Shown piece after piece: positions 17,114 through 26,857 of a stretch of 64,000 nt of DNA. Under the pieces are notes generated by a model. It had not been told where the DNA came from, searched no databases, and saw only the letters and a program-made list of their open reading frames with translations. A program made the translations under genes and the position numbers. Source of the stretch: Xanthomonas campestris pv. phormiicola (GTDB lineage: Bacteria > Pseudomonadota > Gammaproteobacteria > Xanthomonadales > Xanthomonadaceae); NCBI GenBank assembly GCA_025666215.1, contig CP102593.1:558001-622000 (forward strand). Reading direction: 5' to 3'. Position 1 is the first letter of the stretch; each line of letters starts with the position of its first letter.

Positions 17114-18583
17114 ATGAATGTCACCAGCACTCCCCTGGCCCATGCCGCGACCTGGCAGGGCACGCTGTTCGACGGCGACTGGATCGCCGCGGCGCAGACC
17201 CTCGAGGTGATCGAACCGGGCTCCGGCCAGCCGCTGCACACGGTCGGCAAGGCCGGGCCGGCCGAGGTCGGCGCCGCGGTGGCGAAGGCGCGCGCGGCGC
17301 AGCGCGCCTGGGCCGCGACGCCGCCACGCGAGCGCGCCGCGGTGTTCCATCGCGCCGCGGCGATCCTGCAGGAACAGGCGGCCGCGGCCGCGTCGCTGAT
17401 CGCGCGCGAGACCGGCGGCATCCTCGCCAAGGGCGAACACGAGGTGCGCGAGGCGATCGTGCTGCTGCAGCGCGCCGCGGCGATGCCGTTGCACGCCAGC
17501 GGGCAGGTGCTGCCGAGCGCACCGGGCCGCTTGAGCCTGGCGCGGCAGCTGCCGATGGGCGTGATCGGGGTGATCTCGCCGTTCAATTTCCCGCTGGTGC
17601 TGTCGCTGCGCTCGGTGGCGCCGGCGCTGGCGGTCGGCAATGCGGTGGTGCTCAAGCCCGATCCGCGCACCCCGTATGCCGGCGGCTTCGTCATTGCCGA
17701 GGTGCTGGCCGCCGCCGGCCTGCCCAAGGGCCTGCTGCACGTGCTGCCCGGCGGCGCCGATGCCGGCCAGGCGCTGGTCGAGGCGCCCGGCGTGCCGATG
17801 ATCGCGTTCACCGGTTCCACCGCGGCCGGCAGGAAGATCGGCGAGCTGGCCGGCAGGCACCTGAAGAAGGTCTCGCTGGAACTGGGCGGCAAGAACGCGC
17901 TGATCGTGCTGGAGGACGCCGACCTCGATCGCGCGGTCTCGGCGATCGCCTTCGGCGCCTACTTCCACCAGGGACAGATCTGCATGGCCACCGGCCGCGT
18001 GCTGGTCCAGCGCGGCATCGCCGCCGAGCTGACCCGGCGCCTGGCCGAGAAGGCGCGGCACCTGCCGGTCGGCGATCCGGCCAGCGGCCAGGTGGCCCTC
18101 GGGCCGATCATCGAACGGCGCCAGCTGCAGAACGTGGTGGACATCGTCGCCGCCTCGGTGGCGGCCGGCGCGGTGGTCGAGGCCGGCGGCAGCTTTGATG
18201 GCCTGTTCTACGCGCCGACGGTGCTGTCCAACGTGCAGCCGGGCATGCGCGCGTTCGAGGAGGAAGTGTTCGGGCCGGTGGCCAACATCATCGTGTTCGA
18301 CAGCGACGAGGAGGCGGTGGCGCTGGCGAATCGCACCGAGTACGGCCTGTCGGCCGGCGTGATCTCGGCTTCGCTGGGCCGCGCGCTGGCGATCGGCGAG
18401 CGCCTGCACACCGGGTTGCTGCACATCAACGACCAGACCGTGGCCGACGAGGTGGTCAACCCGTTCGGCGGCACCGGCGCCTCCGGCAACGGCACCAGCG
18501 TGGGCGGCCCGGCCGACTGGGAGCAGTACACCCACTGGCAGTGGGTCACGATCCAGGATGCGGTGCCGCAGTACCCGTTTTGA
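17114..18583 (+). CDS. Aryl-aldehyde dehydrogenase (vanillin/benzaldehyde/coniferaldehyde type)
   Basis: A 489-residue NAD(P)-dependent aldehyde dehydrogenase. Visible motifs are ISPFNFPLVLSLRSVAPAL, the cofactor-binding FTGSTAAGRKIGE, the general-base Glu in LELGGKNALIV and the catalytic Cys in HQGQICMATGR. It resembles vanillin and benzaldehyde dehydrogenases. In this operon it could oxidise coniferaldehyde from the SDR step to ferulate, vanillin from the lyase step to vanillate, or both; the sequence cannot separate these. It ends before a 170-bp repeat region that splits it from the ech gene. Confidence 0.88.
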   Translation: MNVTSTPLAHAATWQGTLFDGDWIAAAQTLEVIEPGSGQPLHTVGKAGPAEVGAAVAKARAAQRAWAATPPRERAAVFHRAAAILQEQAAAAASLIARETGGILAKGEHEVREAIVLLQRAAAMPLHASGQVLPSAPGRLSLARQLPMGVIGVISPFNFPLVLSLRSVAPALAVGNAVVLKPDPRTPYAGGFVIAEVLAAAGLPKGLLHVLPGGADAGQALVEAPGVPMIAFTGSTAAGRKIGELAGRHLKKVSLELGGKNALIVLEDADLDRAVSAIAFGAYFHQGQICMATGRVLVQRGIAAELTRRLAEKARHLPVGDPASGQVALGPIIERRQLQNVVDIVAASVAAGAVVEAGGSFDGLFYAPTVLSNVQPGMRAFEEEVFGPVANIIVFDSDEEAVALANRTEYGLSAGVISASLGRALAIGERLHTGLLHINDQTVADEVVNPFGGTGASGNGTSVGGPADWEQYTHWQWVTIQDAVPQYPF

Positions 18584-18589
18584 GCTTAA

Positions 18590-18722
18590 AGCCCCTCTCC
18601 CGTTCGGAGAGGGGTTGGGGTGAGGGTACGGCGCGAAAGCGACTCGCGGATTCAAGTACACGAGGCTGCGCCCGGACCCTCATCCGCCCCTTCGGGGCAC
18701 CTTCTCCCGACGGGAGAAGGGA
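18590..18722. repeat. Interspersed intergenic repeat (CCCCTCTCCC...GGGAGAGGGG type)
   Basis: The gap between the aldehyde dehydrogenase and ech genes is filled by two hairpin-forming units. One is CCCCTCTCCCGTTCGGAGAG followed by GGGTTGGGGTGAGGGTACGG (18592-18631). The other is ACCCTCATCCGCCCCTTCGG followed by GGCACCTTCTCCCG with a GGGAGAAGGG end (18677-18720). The two are roughly inverted relative to each other. The first unit recurs at 25648-25684 after pobA. It could act as a processing or termination hairpin inside the operon. Confidence 0.75.
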
Positions 18723-18754
18723 ATCCCCATTCTCCCCCACTGAAGGTGATCCAC

Positions 18755-19597
18755 ATGAGCAGCAATCCCGAACACGACACCGTCGCCTACGCCGTCGAGG
18801 ACGGCGTGGCCTGGGTGAAATTCAACCGCCCGCAGAAGCGCAATGCGATGAGTCCGGCGCTCAACCGCAGGATGATGGAGGTGCTGGACGCGCTCGAGTT
18901 CCGCGACGACGTGCGCGTGCTGGTGCTGAGCGGCGAGGGCAGCGCCTGGACCGCCGGCATGGACCTGCAGGAATACTTCCGCGACACCGAGGCGCACGGC
19001 CTGGCCGGCACGCGCAAGGCGCAGCGCGAGAGCTACGGCTGGTGGCGGCGCCTGCGCTGGTACCAGAAGCCGACCATCGCGATGGTCAACGGCTGGTGCT
19101 TCGGCGGCGGCTACGGCCCGCTGTTCGCCTGCGACCTGGCCTTCGCCGCCGAGGACGCCAGGTTCGGCCTGTCCGAGATCAACTGGGGCATCCTGCCCGG
19201 CGGCGGCGCCTCCAAGGTGGCGGCCGAATTGCTGTCGTTCCGGCGCGCGATGTACCACGCCATGCTCGGCGAGCCGATCGACGGCCGCACCGCCGCCGAG
19301 TGGGGCCTGGTCAACGAGGCGCTGCCGGGCGAGCGCCTGCGCGCGCGCGTGGCGGAGGTGGCGCAGGCCTTGTCGAAGAAGAATCCGGTGGCGCTGAAGG
19401 CGACCAAGGACGCGGTGCGGCGCGTGCGCGAAATGACCTACGAGAACGCCGAGGACTATCTGGTGCGCGCGCAGGAGGCGGCCAACAGCTACGACAACGA
19501 CGGCCGCAAGGAAGGCCTGAAGCAGTTCCTGGACGAGAAGACCTACAAGCCCGGCCTGGGCGCCTACGACCTGTCCCGGCAACGCCGCGGCGCCTGA
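18755..19597 (+). CDS. ech: p-Hydroxycinnamoyl-CoA hydratase-lyase
   Basis: A 280-residue crotonase-fold enzyme that hydrates feruloyl-, coumaroyl- or caffeoyl-CoA and cleaves it to vanillin, 4-hydroxybenzaldehyde or protocatechualdehyde plus acetyl-CoA. Diagnostic stretches are NRPQKRNAMSPALNR, AWTAGMDLQEYF, IAMVNGWCFGGGYGPL and GLSEINWGI. The catalytic Glu (LSEINWG) is conserved. The position that is Ser123 in the Pseudomonas enzyme, as I recall it, is Gly here (GGGYGPL). The gene precedes the acyl-CoA ligase by 16 bp. Confidence 0.9.
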   Translation: MSSNPEHDTVAYAVEDGVAWVKFNRPQKRNAMSPALNRRMMEVLDALEFRDDVRVLVLSGEGSAWTAGMDLQEYFRDTEAHGLAGTRKAQRESYGWWRRLRWYQKPTIAMVNGWCFGGGYGPLFACDLAFAAEDARFGLSEINWGILPGGGASKVAAELLSFRRAMYHAMLGEPIDGRTAAEWGLVNEALPGERLRARVAEVAQALSKKNPVALKATKDAVRRVREMTYENAEDYLVRAQEAANSYDNDGRKEGLKQFLDEKTYKPGLGAYDLSRQRRGA

Positions 19598-19613
19598 GCA
19601 CAGCGAGGTCACG

Positions 19614-21767
19614 ATGGACATGAGCACGACTCCCGCCGCGCCGCCGCTGGGCGCAGTGCGGACCCCGGTGCAGCGGCTGCTGGAACCGGCTTCGATCGCC
19701 ATCGTCGGCGCCTCGCCGACGCCGGGCGCGCTCGGCGCCTCGGTGCTGGGCAATCTCGAGCGCAACGGCTATGCCGGGCAGATCCACCTGATCAACCCCA
19801 AGCGCGAGGAGATTGGTGGGCGCCCGTGCCTGGCGTCGATCGCGCTCCTGCCCGATGGCGTGGACGTGGCGGTGCTGGCGATCCCGCAGCCGGCGGTGCT
19901 CGACGCGGTGCGCGCGCTGGCCGCGCGCGGCGTGGGCGCGGCGGTGATCTTCTCCTCCGGTTTCGCCGAGGCCGGCGAGGCCGGGCAGGCGCAGCAGCGC
20001 GAGATCGCACGGATCGCCGCGGCGGCCGGCATGCTGGTCGAAGGCCCCAACTGCCTGGGTTGCATCAACTACCTGGCGCGCATCCCGTTGACCTTCATCG
20101 AGGCCGAGGTGAGCGCCGAACAGGCGGCGCGCAACCGCGCCGCGCCGGCGATCGGCATCCTCTCGCAGAGCGGGGCGATGATGACGGTGCTCAACACCAC
20201 CCTGGCCAGCCGCGAGCTGCCGCTGTCCTACGCGATCTCCACCGGCAACGAGGCCGCCAGCCACATCGAGGATTACATCGCGTTCCTGCTCGATCATCCG
20301 GGCACGCGGGTGATCGCGATGATCGCCGAGCAGTTCCGCCAGCCGCGGCGGCTGCTGGCGCTGGCGCGGCGCGCGCGCGCGGCCGGCACGCGGCTGGTGT
20401 TGCTGCATCCGGGCAAGAGCAGTGCGGCACGCGACTCGGCCGCCACCCATACCGGTGCGCTCGCCGGCGACTACCAGGTGATGCGCACGCTGGTTGAACG
20501 CGCCGGCGTGGTACTTGCCGAGACCCTGGAAGAACTGGGCGACATCGCCGAGATCGCGTTGCGCTGTCCGCGCCTGCCGGCAGCGGGCACCGCGATCCTG
20601 GGCGAGTCCGGTGCGTTCAAGGCACTGTGCCTGGACCTGTGCGAAGAGCTGGGCCTGGACCTGCCGCCGTTGCACGACGGCGATTCCCCGGCGCTGCGCG
20701 CGGCGCTGCCGCCGTTCGTCGCGGTCAGCAATCCGCTCGATCTCACCGCGCAGGGGCTGGTCGATCCGGACCTGTACCAGCGTACCCTGGCGGCGCTGTT
20801 CGACGACCCGCGCTGCGCCACGATCGTGGTCGGCCTGATCCAGACCGACCCGGTGACCTGCGCGATCAAGCTGCCGCCGGTGCTGCGCGCGGTACGCGAA
20901 CACCGCCCGCACAAGGCGGTGATCTTCGCCGGCCTCGACGAGGGCGCGGCGCTGCCGGCCGACTATTTGGCGCAGCTGCGCGAACTGGGCGTGCCGTACT
21001 TCCCCAGCAGCGAACGCGCGCTGCGCGCCATCGCGCGCCTGGCGGCGCTGGCCGAGCGCGATTTCGACGAAGCCGCGGCGGTGGCGATGCAGGTCGCGTT
21101 GCCGGCGCAGGCTGGGGTGATTCCCGAGCATCGCGCCAAGGCGCTGCTGGCCCCGCTCGGGCTGCCGTTCGCGCGCGGCGAACTGGCCGCCACGCTGCAG
21201 CAGGCGCAGGCGGCCGCGGCGCGGATCGGCTATCCGGTGGCGCTGAAGGTGCAATCGGTCGAGCTGGGCCACAAGAGCGATGTCGGCGGCGTGATCCTCG
21301 GCCTCGGCGACGCCGCGGCGCTGGCGGAAGGCTGGCAACGGCTGCACGCCAATCTCGCCCGGCATGCGCCGCACGCGCCGCTGGAGGGGGTGCTGGTCGA
21401 GGCGATGGGCGAGCGCGGCCTGGAGATGATCGTCGGCGCGCGCCACGATCCGCAGTGGGGACCGGTGATCCTGGTCGGCTTCGGCGGCGTCGCCGCCGAG
21501 GTGCTGCGCGACGTGCGCCTGCTCGCGCCGGACCTGCCGGCCGCCTCGGTGATCCGCGAACTGGACCGGCTCAAGGGCGCGGCGCTGCTGCACGGCCATC
21601 GCGGCGCCGCGGCGCTGGACGTGACCGCGCTGGCGGACCTGGTGGTGCGGCTGGGCGCCGTGCTGCGCGCCGAACCGCGTATCCGCGAGATCGACCTCAA
21701 TCCGGTGATCGTCTATCCACAAGGGCGCGGCGTGCTCGCGCTGGATGCGCTGATGCTGATCGACTGA
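19614..21767 (+). CDS. ADP-forming acyl-CoA synthetase, probable hydroxycinnamate/feruloyl-CoA synthetase
   Basis: A 717-residue single-chain NDP-forming acyl-CoA synthetase. The CoA-binding domain lies at the N-terminus (IAIVGASPTPGALGASVLGN), followed by succinyl-CoA-synthetase-like ligase domains. The phosphorylated His is expected in ATHTGALAGDYQ (about residue 282). The C-terminal ATP-grasp domain (about 490-717) includes GYPVALKVQSVELGHKSDVG. The gene directly follows the lyase gene and no AMP-forming ferulate ligase is present. It therefore most likely makes feruloyl-CoA, as FerA of Sphingobium SYK-6 does. Substrate range is inferred from context. Confidence 0.82.
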   Translation: MDMSTTPAAPPLGAVRTPVQRLLEPASIAIVGASPTPGALGASVLGNLERNGYAGQIHLINPKREEIGGRPCLASIALLPDGVDVAVLAIPQPAVLDAVRALAARGVGAAVIFSSGFAEAGEAGQAQQREIARIAAAAGMLVEGPNCLGCINYLARIPLTFIEAEVSAEQAARNRAAPAIGILSQSGAMMTVLNTTLASRELPLSYAISTGNEAASHIEDYIAFLLDHPGTRVIAMIAEQFRQPRRLLALARRARAAGTRLVLLHPGKSSAARDSAATHTGALAGDYQVMRTLVERAGVVLAETLEELGDIAEIALRCPRLPAAGTAILGESGAFKALCLDLCEELGLDLPPLHDGDSPALRAALPPFVAVSNPLDLTAQGLVDPDLYQRTLAALFDDPRCATIVVGLIQTDPVTCAIKLPPVLRAVREHRPHKAVIFAGLDEGAALPADYLAQLRELGVPYFPSSERALRAIARLAALAERDFDEAAAVAMQVALPAQAGVIPEHRAKALLAPLGLPFARGELAATLQQAQAAAARIGYPVALKVQSVELGHKSDVGGVILGLGDAAALAEGWQRLHANLARHAPHAPLEGVLVEAMGERGLEMIVGARHDPQWGPVILVGFGGVAAEVLRDVRLLAPDLPAASVIRELDRLKGAALLHGHRGAAALDVTALADLVVRLGAVLRAEPRIREIDLNPVIVYPQGRGVLALDALMLID

Positions 21768-21818
21768 TCCGGCCCGCGCGGCCGGCTCCCCACTACGCAA
21801 CCAAATGCGGAGCGCGTC

Positions 21819-22790
21819 ATGCAGGCAGATCCGTTCGACCCCGCGCGGCTGGCGCCCGAGGTGCTCAAAGTGCTGGGCACGCTGGCCGCCGCCAGCGCCG
21901 GCGCACCACCGCTGCACACCCTGCCGGTGCCGGCCATGCGCCAGGCGTACCGGGGAATTTCCGCCTTGCTCGGTGGCGAGCCGTGGCCGCTGCCTGCGGT
22001 GCGCGCGCTGCAGGCCGAAGGACCGCTCGGGCCGATCCGCTTGCGCCTGTATCTACCCGACGCGGCCGCGGCGCCGCATGCGGCCACCGTGTACCTGCAC
22101 GGCGGCGGCTGGACGATAGGCGACCTGGACAGCCACGACCGGGTCTGCCGGCGCCTGGTGCATGCCGCCGGTTGCGCGGTGGTCGCCGTGGACTACCGGC
22201 TGGCGCCGGAGCACCCGGCGCCGGCCGGTCCCGAGGACGTGCTGGCGGCGATCCGCTGGCTGCACGCGCATGCCGCGGAACTGGAGCTGGATCCGGCGCG
22301 CCTGGCGGTGGCCGGCGACAGTGCCGGCGGCAGCCTGGCGGCGATGGCCTGCCAGCTGCTGCGCGGCAGCGGCGTGGCGTTGCGCGCGCAGGTGCTGTTC
22401 TATCCGTGCACCGACCTGTCGCCGAGCGGCGACGCATTCGCGTCGCGACGCAGGAACGGCGCGGTGCCGCCGTTGACGCTGGAGCTGATGCAGGTCTTTT
22501 CCGGCGCGTTCCTGTCCAGCGGCGTGGACACGCGCGACCTGCGCCTGTCGCCGTTGCAGGCCACCGATTTCGCAGGATTGCCGCCGGCGCTGGTGCTCAC
22601 CGCCGACTGCGATGCGCTGCTCGACGACGGCCGCCTGTATGCCGATGCAGTGCGCACCGCGGGCGTACCGGTGGAGTACGTCGAACTGCCCGGCATGGTC
22701 CACGGCTTCATCGAGATGGCGGGCGTGTTGCCGGCCGCGGTGCAGGCGATCGCGCGCAGCGGCGCGTTCCTGCGCGAGCGCCTGGCCTGA
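21819..22790 (+). CDS. HSL/GDXG-family alpha/beta hydrolase (esterase)
   Basis: A 323-residue hormone-sensitive-lipase-type esterase. The oxyanion motif HGGGW is near residue 93, the nucleophile motif GDSAGG near residue 168, the acid Asp in LTADCDALLDD and the His in GMVHGFIEM. There is no signal peptide, so it is cytoplasmic. Placement 51 bp after the acyl-CoA ligase suggests it releases hydroxycinnamates from esters brought into the cell, but the substrate is not determinable. GGAG at 21809-21812 precedes the ATG by 6 bases. Confidence 0.87.
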   Translation: MQADPFDPARLAPEVLKVLGTLAAASAGAPPLHTLPVPAMRQAYRGISALLGGEPWPLPAVRALQAEGPLGPIRLRLYLPDAAAAPHAATVYLHGGGWTIGDLDSHDRVCRRLVHAAGCAVVAVDYRLAPEHPAPAGPEDVLAAIRWLHAHAAELELDPARLAVAGDSAGGSLAAMACQLLRGSGVALRAQVLFYPCTDLSPSGDAFASRRRNGAVPPLTLELMQVFSGAFLSSGVDTRDLRLSPLQATDFAGLPPALVLTADCDALLDDGRLYADAVRTAGVPVEYVELPGMVHGFIEMAGVLPAAVQAIARSGAFLRERLA

Positions 22791-22851
22791 GCGGCACGCG
22801 CAGGCCGCTTCCGATCGTGCCGACAGGCTGCACGCAGCAGCGCGGGCGGTC

Positions 22852-23775
22852 CTAGCGCGCTGCCGGCGCGCCGACGCCGCCCTGCTGCGCGCGCCGGTAC
22901 GCGTTCGGCGAACAGCCGGCGTTGCGCGCGAAATAGCGGCTGAAATAGGCCGCATCGGCGAATCCCAGCCAGGTGGCGATCTGCTGCACGCTCAGCGAGG
23001 TGTAGACCAGGCTGCGCTGCGCCTCCAGCATCACCCGCCGCTGCAGCAGCTGCAGCGGCGCGGCGTTGGCATGCTGCCGGCACAGCGCGCCGAGGTGGCT
23101 GGCGCTCAGGCCCAACTGGTCGGCATAGCGCTGCAGCGGCCAGTGTTCGCGATAGTGCCGGTCCACCAGCGCCAGGAAGCTGCGGACGTGCGCGCTGCCG
23201 CGGTCGTGGCCGCTGTCCGCGCCCGGCGCGGGTTGCTGCAGCACGCGCCGCGCGGTCCACACCAGCAGCTGCCCGGCCAGCGCGTGCAGCATCGGCACCC
23301 GGCCCTCGCGGCGGTGCGCGTGTTCGGTGGCGAGTGCGGCGAAGCAGGCGTCGAGCGTGGCGCGCTCGCGCCCGACCTCCAGGCACGCCGGCCGCGCCAG
23401 CGCCTGCGCCATCTGCGGCCATTGCGCCTGCCAGGCCTGCAGCAGCGCGGCGGACAGGGTGACGATGTGGCCGCGGATGCGGCGATGGAAATCGAAGCCG
23501 TGCACGTACAGCGGCGGCATCCATACCAGCGTGGCGCGATCCACGCGCTGGCTGCGGCCGTCGATATGGAGTCCGGCCGGGCCGCGCTGCACGTACAGCA
23601 GCTGCGACAGGTCGTGGTGGCGGTGCGGCCGGATCCGCCAATCGTGCAGTCGGCTGCGCGCCGCGATCGATTCCCAGTGCAGCGCATCGGCCGCGGCGCC
23701 GTCGCCGGTTTCGCCATACAGGCGGAACGCGGGGACGGGGTGTGCCTGAACGCTCGGTTCGGTGATCGTCGCCAT
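22852..23775 (-). CDS. pobR: AraC-family regulator, probable PobR
   Basis: A 307-residue regulator. The N-terminal cupin-like sensor domain includes RPHRHHDLSQLLYVQRGPAG. The C-terminal AraC double helix-turn-helix starts near residue 195, with YADQLGLSASHLGALCRQ and the family end motif IATWLGFADAAYFSRYFARN. It is divergent from pobA with a 100-bp intergenic region, the standard arrangement for AraC-type PobR, which activates pobA with 4-hydroxybenzoate. A perfect palindrome at 23787-23800 lies just upstream of its start. Confidence 0.9.
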   Translation of the reverse strand: MATITEPSVQAHPVPAFRLYGETGDGAAADALHWESIAARSRLHDWRIRPHRHHDLSQLLYVQRGPAGLHIDGRSQRVDRATLVWMPPLYVHGFDFHRRIRGHIVTLSAALLQAWQAQWPQMAQALARPACLEVGRERATLDACFAALATEHAHRREGRVPMLHALAGQLLVWTARRVLQQPAPGADSGHDRGSAHVRSFLALVDRHYREHWPLQRYADQLGLSASHLGALCRQHANAAPLQLLQRRVMLEAQRSLVYTSLSVQQIATWLGFADAAYFSRYFARNAGCSPNAYRRAQQGGVGAPAAR

Positions 23776-23786
23776 CGTCGGAAAGT

Positions 23787-23800
23787 GCAGGAATTCCTGC
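23787..23800. promoter_or_regulatory. Perfect 14-bp palindrome in the pobR-pobA intergenic region
   Basis: GCAGGAATTCCTGC is a perfect palindrome 12 bp upstream of the pobR start and 76 bp upstream of pobA. Its position would suit an operator controlling one or both divergent genes. AraC proteins usually bind direct repeats, so the protein that binds here is uncertain. Confidence 0.4.
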
Positions 23801-23806
23801 GGTTAG

Positions 23807-25069
<1,263 letters not shown>

Positions 25070-25792
25070 CCGGGTCGGCGCGGCGCCGGATGGGGTTTGC
25101 CTATCGGTTCCTGCGCTCCCTGTAGCAGCGGCTTCAGCCGCGACGAACGACGCCTCACGGCGGCCGATCTCGTTCACTGCGGGCGCCGGATCATTTCTGA
25201 TCCGGATGTTGTTTGGGATTCTGGAGTCACGGCTGAAGGATCGCCAGAGCTAGAGCTAGAGCAAAGATTGAGAGCAAAAGCTTTCGCCTTGCGGCGAGTC
25301 ACTTTTCTTTGCTTGTGCAAAGAAGCGCTTCACAGCAGCCGAAGGCTGATCAAAGTAACCAAAAGAAGTGCTTTCCCACAGCCGAAGGCTGGTCGAGCAC
25401 ACCCCGCAGTGCGCCTTCCGCGCTGCGCGCTCCGGGTCCGCAGCCCCGACGGGCATTTTTCGCTGGCACATCCATGTGCCAACGAAAAACGTCGCGCATC
25501 CTGCGCGCCGCCCCTCGGGTATTCGTCCGCCGGAGCTGCCGCGCTGAGGGGGGCCGGAAGATCAAAAGCACAGCAGCAACAGCAGGAGCAAGAGCCGGGT
25601 AAGGACAAGCGCGACGGTGGAAGTAACGGCGCTAGCGCGCGCTTAGCCCCTCTCCCATCGGGAGAGGGGTTGGGGTGAGGGTACGGGCGCAGCCTGGCGC
25701 TGCTTCAAATTGCACGAGGTTCCGCACGTTCCCGTATTCGCCTCGATGGGGCGCGTGTTAAATCCCACCCTGGCCGCTCGCGCGGCGCACGC
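25070..25792. repeat. Non-coding mosaic of interspersed repeats between pobA and vanB
   Basis: A 723-bp convergent gap with no credible gene; open frames here are low-complexity and overlap repeats. From left to right it holds: a half REP (GTAGCAGCGGCTTCAGCCGC at 25124-25143); an AGAGCTAGAGCTAGAGC stretch (25244-25262); a hairpin-rich segment with two CAGCCGAAGGCTG copies (25336-25348 and 25380-25392); a strong hairpin at 25456-25489; and a CCCCTCTCCC...GGGAGAGGGG repeat (25648-25684) shared with 18592. It probably terminates both converging transcripts. Confidence 0.65.
25456..25489. terminator. Bidirectional hairpin terminator candidate
   Basis: The stem is TTTTTCG-C-TGGCACAT, loop CC, then ATGTGCCA-A-CGAAAAA: 15 pairs with one mismatch. 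Because the stem ends in T and A runs, it could stop transcription from either the pobA side or the vanB side. Its position in a convergent gap supports this. Confidence 0.5.
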
Positions 25793-26776
25793 TCACAGCG
25801 CGTCGGCGCGGTAGCCGGTGTCGATGCTGATGCTGCCGCCCAGGGCGCGCGAGACGCAGGCGCAGAGTTTGCGGTTCTCGCGGCGCTGTTCGTCGCTGAA
25901 GAAGACGTCGCGGTGGTCCAGGCCGGCGTCGGCGGCGAGCACGTCCACCTGGCACAGGCCGCATTCGCCGCGCCGGCATTCGGCCATCATCTCCACGCCG
26001 GCCGCCTGCAGGGCGTCGAGCATCGATTCGTTCTCGGCCACCGGGACCTCCAGGCCCAGCGCCGGCAGCCGCACCACGAACGGTTGCGCCGCGGCGCTGC
26101 CGCTGTTGCCGAAGGTCTCGAAGTGCAGCCGCGCGCGCGAACGTCCGGCGGCGTGCCAGTGGCGGCGCACCGCGTCGAGCATGCCCAGCGGGCCGCAGAC
26201 GTAGATCTCCGCGGTCGCGGACAGCTTGGCGATCTCGGTCTCCAGGTCGGGCGCGCCGTGTTCGTCGTCGCAATGCAGCTGCAGGCGCTCGCCCAGCGTG
26301 GCCTGCAGCTGCGGCAGGTAGGCCATCGCGCTGCGCGCGCGGCCCACGTAGAGCAGGCGGAACGCCGGATGCCGCTGCGCCAGCCGCTGCGCCATGCCCA
26401 GGATCGGGGTGATGCCGATGCCGCCGGCTACCAGCAGGATCTCTGCGGCGCGCTCGTCGAGCGCGAAGTTGTTGCTGGGGACGGAGGTCTCGAGGCTGTC
26501 GCCGGGCGCCAGCGTCCACATGTGGCGCGAGCCGCCGCGGCTGTCGGGCATCGCGCGTACCGCGATCAGGTAGCGGCCGTCGGCGCGCGGCTCGCCGACC
26601 AGCGAGTAGGAGCGGATGTCCTCGCGCCCGTTCAGGCGCAGGCGGAAGTCGAGGTGGCTGCCGACCGCGAACGGACGCGAGTGCGCGCCGGGGTCGAGCA
26701 GAATCTCGCGCACGCCGTCGCAGGCATCGGCGATCGCGACCACGCGGGTGGGGTACCACTGGGTTTCCTTGCGCAT
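25793..26776 (-). CDS. vanB: Vanillate O-demethylase reductase subunit
   Basis: A 327-residue phthalate-dioxygenase-reductase-type protein. It has an FMN domain with RSYSLVGEP, an NAD domain with LVAGGIGITPILGMAQ and CGPLGMLDAV, and a C-terminal plant-type [2Fe-2S] ferredoxin domain with CRRGECGLCQVDV plus the distal Cys of KLCACVSRA. It passes electrons from NADH to VanA for demethylation of vanillate to protocatechuate and formaldehyde. The start at 26776 (MRKETQWYP) is preferred; a longer open frame upstream has no family similarity. It is separated from vanA by the GntR regulator gene. Confidence 0.94.
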   Translation of the reverse strand: MRKETQWYPTRVVAIADACDGVREILLDPGAHSRPFAVGSHLDFRLRLNGREDIRSYSLVGEPRADGRYLIAVRAMPDSRGGSRHMWTLAPGDSLETSVPSNNFALDERAAEILLVAGGIGITPILGMAQRLAQRHPAFRLLYVGRARSAMAYLPQLQATLGERLQLHCDDEHGAPDLETEIAKLSATAEIYVCGPLGMLDAVRRHWHAAGRSRARLHFETFGNSGSAAAQPFVVRLPALGLEVPVAENESMLDALQAAGVEMMAECRRGECGLCQVDVLAADAGLDHRDVFFSDEQRRENRKLCACVSRALGGSISIDTGYRADAL

Positions 26777-26857
26777 GGCGGGGGTCCAGGTGTGGAGGAA
26801 GAAGAACGGTCTGCTGAGAACGCGAGCGGTGCGCGCCGCGGCCGGCACGCTGTCGGC

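Noticed and set aside
25097..25678. Open frames in the pobA-vanB gap as possible genes
   Set aside because: They coincide with inverted repeats, have low-complexity composition and no start signals; the region is better explained as repeats.
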